From positions 1 to 6,174 of the forward strand of contig JAKAZJ010000130.1 of NCBI GenBank assembly GCA_021826565.1: DNA of 6,174 bases, given 5' to 3'. Below the pieces are notes generated by a model, which did not search any database, was not told where the DNA came from, and saw nothing but the letters and a program-made list of their open reading frames with translations. Shown piece by piece: positions 5,584 to 6,174 of the stretch (its first letter is position 1; each line of letters opens with the position of its first letter). Origin of the DNA: Pseudomonadota bacterium (lineage in GTDB: Bacteria > Pseudomonadota > Alphaproteobacteria > Acetobacterales > Acetobacteraceae). The position numbers and the translations under genes are program-made.

Positions 5584-6174
5584 CTACACGCGGCGGTGCT
5601 CTATCATGGTGTCGAACAACGCGCCGTAGGCGGCAAACATCGCTTCTTGATCGTAGCTGCGAACCGCCTCGGCGCGGTTGGCCGCGCCCAGCACGGCGCG
5701 GCGCTCCGGCGCGCCGGCAAGGGCAAGAATCGAGCCAGCCAGGGCCTCGGGGCTCCGCGTGGTGACATACGGGGCGTTGTCGGCGGCTACCATCGCGCGT
5801 ACGTCACCCACGTCGGTGGCGACGACCGGTAGGCTGGCGGCCATCGCCTCGATCACCGATAGCGGCATTTGCTCGGTGTCCGACGACAGGGAGAACACGT
5901 CAAAGCTGCGATAATACCCAGCCGGCGCGCGGCTGTGGCCGGCAAAATAGACGCGATCGGCCAGTCCCAGCGCGGTCGCGTGTGCGCGCAGCGTAGCGGC
6001 TTCGGGGCCATCGCCGACGATCACCAGCAGAGCCGAGATTTGGCTTCTGACGATCCGGAACGCATCGAGTAACCGGATCAGGTTCTTTTCCGGACGCAGC
6101 GCGGCGACGGTCCCGATTGTCAATGTGCCGGGCGGGCATGCGGGCAGCGGTACGGGGGCCGCGGTAGCATACGG
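5584..6174 (-). CDS. GT4-type glycosyltransferase, C-terminal part (5' end outside window)
   Basis: The frame runs open from the right edge of the window to TAG at 5584-5586, giving 196 visible residues. A TTG codon at 6121-6123 is not the real start, because the frame continues upstream of it without a stop and the family needs an N-terminal domain of about 180 residues. The visible part is the nucleotide-sugar-binding Rossmann domain of GT-B enzymes: GTVAALRPEKN (21-31 of the fragment) with the phosphate-binding Arg27 and Lys30, LLVIVGDGPE (49-58), VYFAGHSR (75-82), and the donor-binding E-x7-E motif at Glu101 and Glu109 in TEQMPLSVIEAMA, then PVVATDVGDV (116-125). Such enzymes transfer sugars to lipids or polysaccharides at the cytoplasmic face of the membrane. 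Donor and acceptor cannot be read from this. It lies 136 nt upstream of the xdhC cassette on the same strand and is probably functionally unrelated. Confidence 0.9.
   Translation of the reverse strand, partial: PYATAAPVPLPACPPGTLTIGTVAALRPEKNLIRLLDAFRIVRSQISALLVIVGDGPEAATLRAHATALGLADRVYFAGHSRAPAGYYRSFDVFSLSSDTEQMPLSVIEAMAASLPVVATDVGDVRAMVAADNAPYVTTRSPEALAGSILALAGAPERRAVLGAANRAEAVRSYDQEAMFAAYGALFDTMIEHRRV

Noticed and set aside
6121..6123. TTG as the start of the glycosyltransferase
   Set aside because: The frame is open to the window edge beyond it, and the visible protein lacks the N-terminal GT-B domain, so the true start is outside the window.

Overview
This is a GC-rich, gene-dense window, roughly two-thirds G+C by eye. 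Its content fits an alphaproteobacterium. A Rhodospirillales/Acetobacteraceae-like or Bradyrhizobium-like host is my inference from the split XdhC genes next to a MoeA-like/MocA fusion; nothing in the sequence fixes the taxon. There are no rRNA or tRNA genes, insertion sequences, CRISPR arrays or phage genes. The window holds eight coding regions, two of them cut by its ends.

Left block, plus strand, 1-1679: three closely packed genes that look like the 3' end of an operon. They are the C-terminus of a luciferase-like flavin monooxygenase, a small VOC (glyoxalase/dioxygenase fold) protein, and a D-2-hydroxyacid dehydrogenase with an NADP-type cofactor loop. The gaps are 15 and 5 nt. Together they suggest a small-molecule catabolic or detoxification set of unknown substrate. 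A 170-nt gap (1680-1849) with two GC-rich hairpins separates this block from the convergent right block.

Right block, minus strand, 5447 down to 1850: four tightly coupled genes. They read XdhC N-domain protein, then XdhC C-domain protein, then a 550-aa MoeA-like/MocA fusion, then a 300-aa protein with ATP-grasp-like motifs. The first two junctions are 4-nt ATGA overlaps and the third is a 3-nt gap. The first three genes form a known kind of maturation cassette for xanthine-oxidase-family molybdenum hydroxylases: the MocA domain would make the cytosine dinucleotide form of the cofactor, and XdhC would bind, protect and help deliver the sulfurated cofactor. No hydroxylase structural genes are present in the window. 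The 300-aa protein is the least explained gene here. Its coupling to the cassette suggests, without proving, a link to molybdoenzyme maturation.

Right end, minus strand, 6174 to 5584: the C-terminal half of a GT4-type glycosyltransferase, cut by the window edge. A 136-nt intergenic stretch lies between it and the xdhC cassette. It is the likely place for the cassette's promoter, but I see no convincing promoter there, only a short direct repeat.
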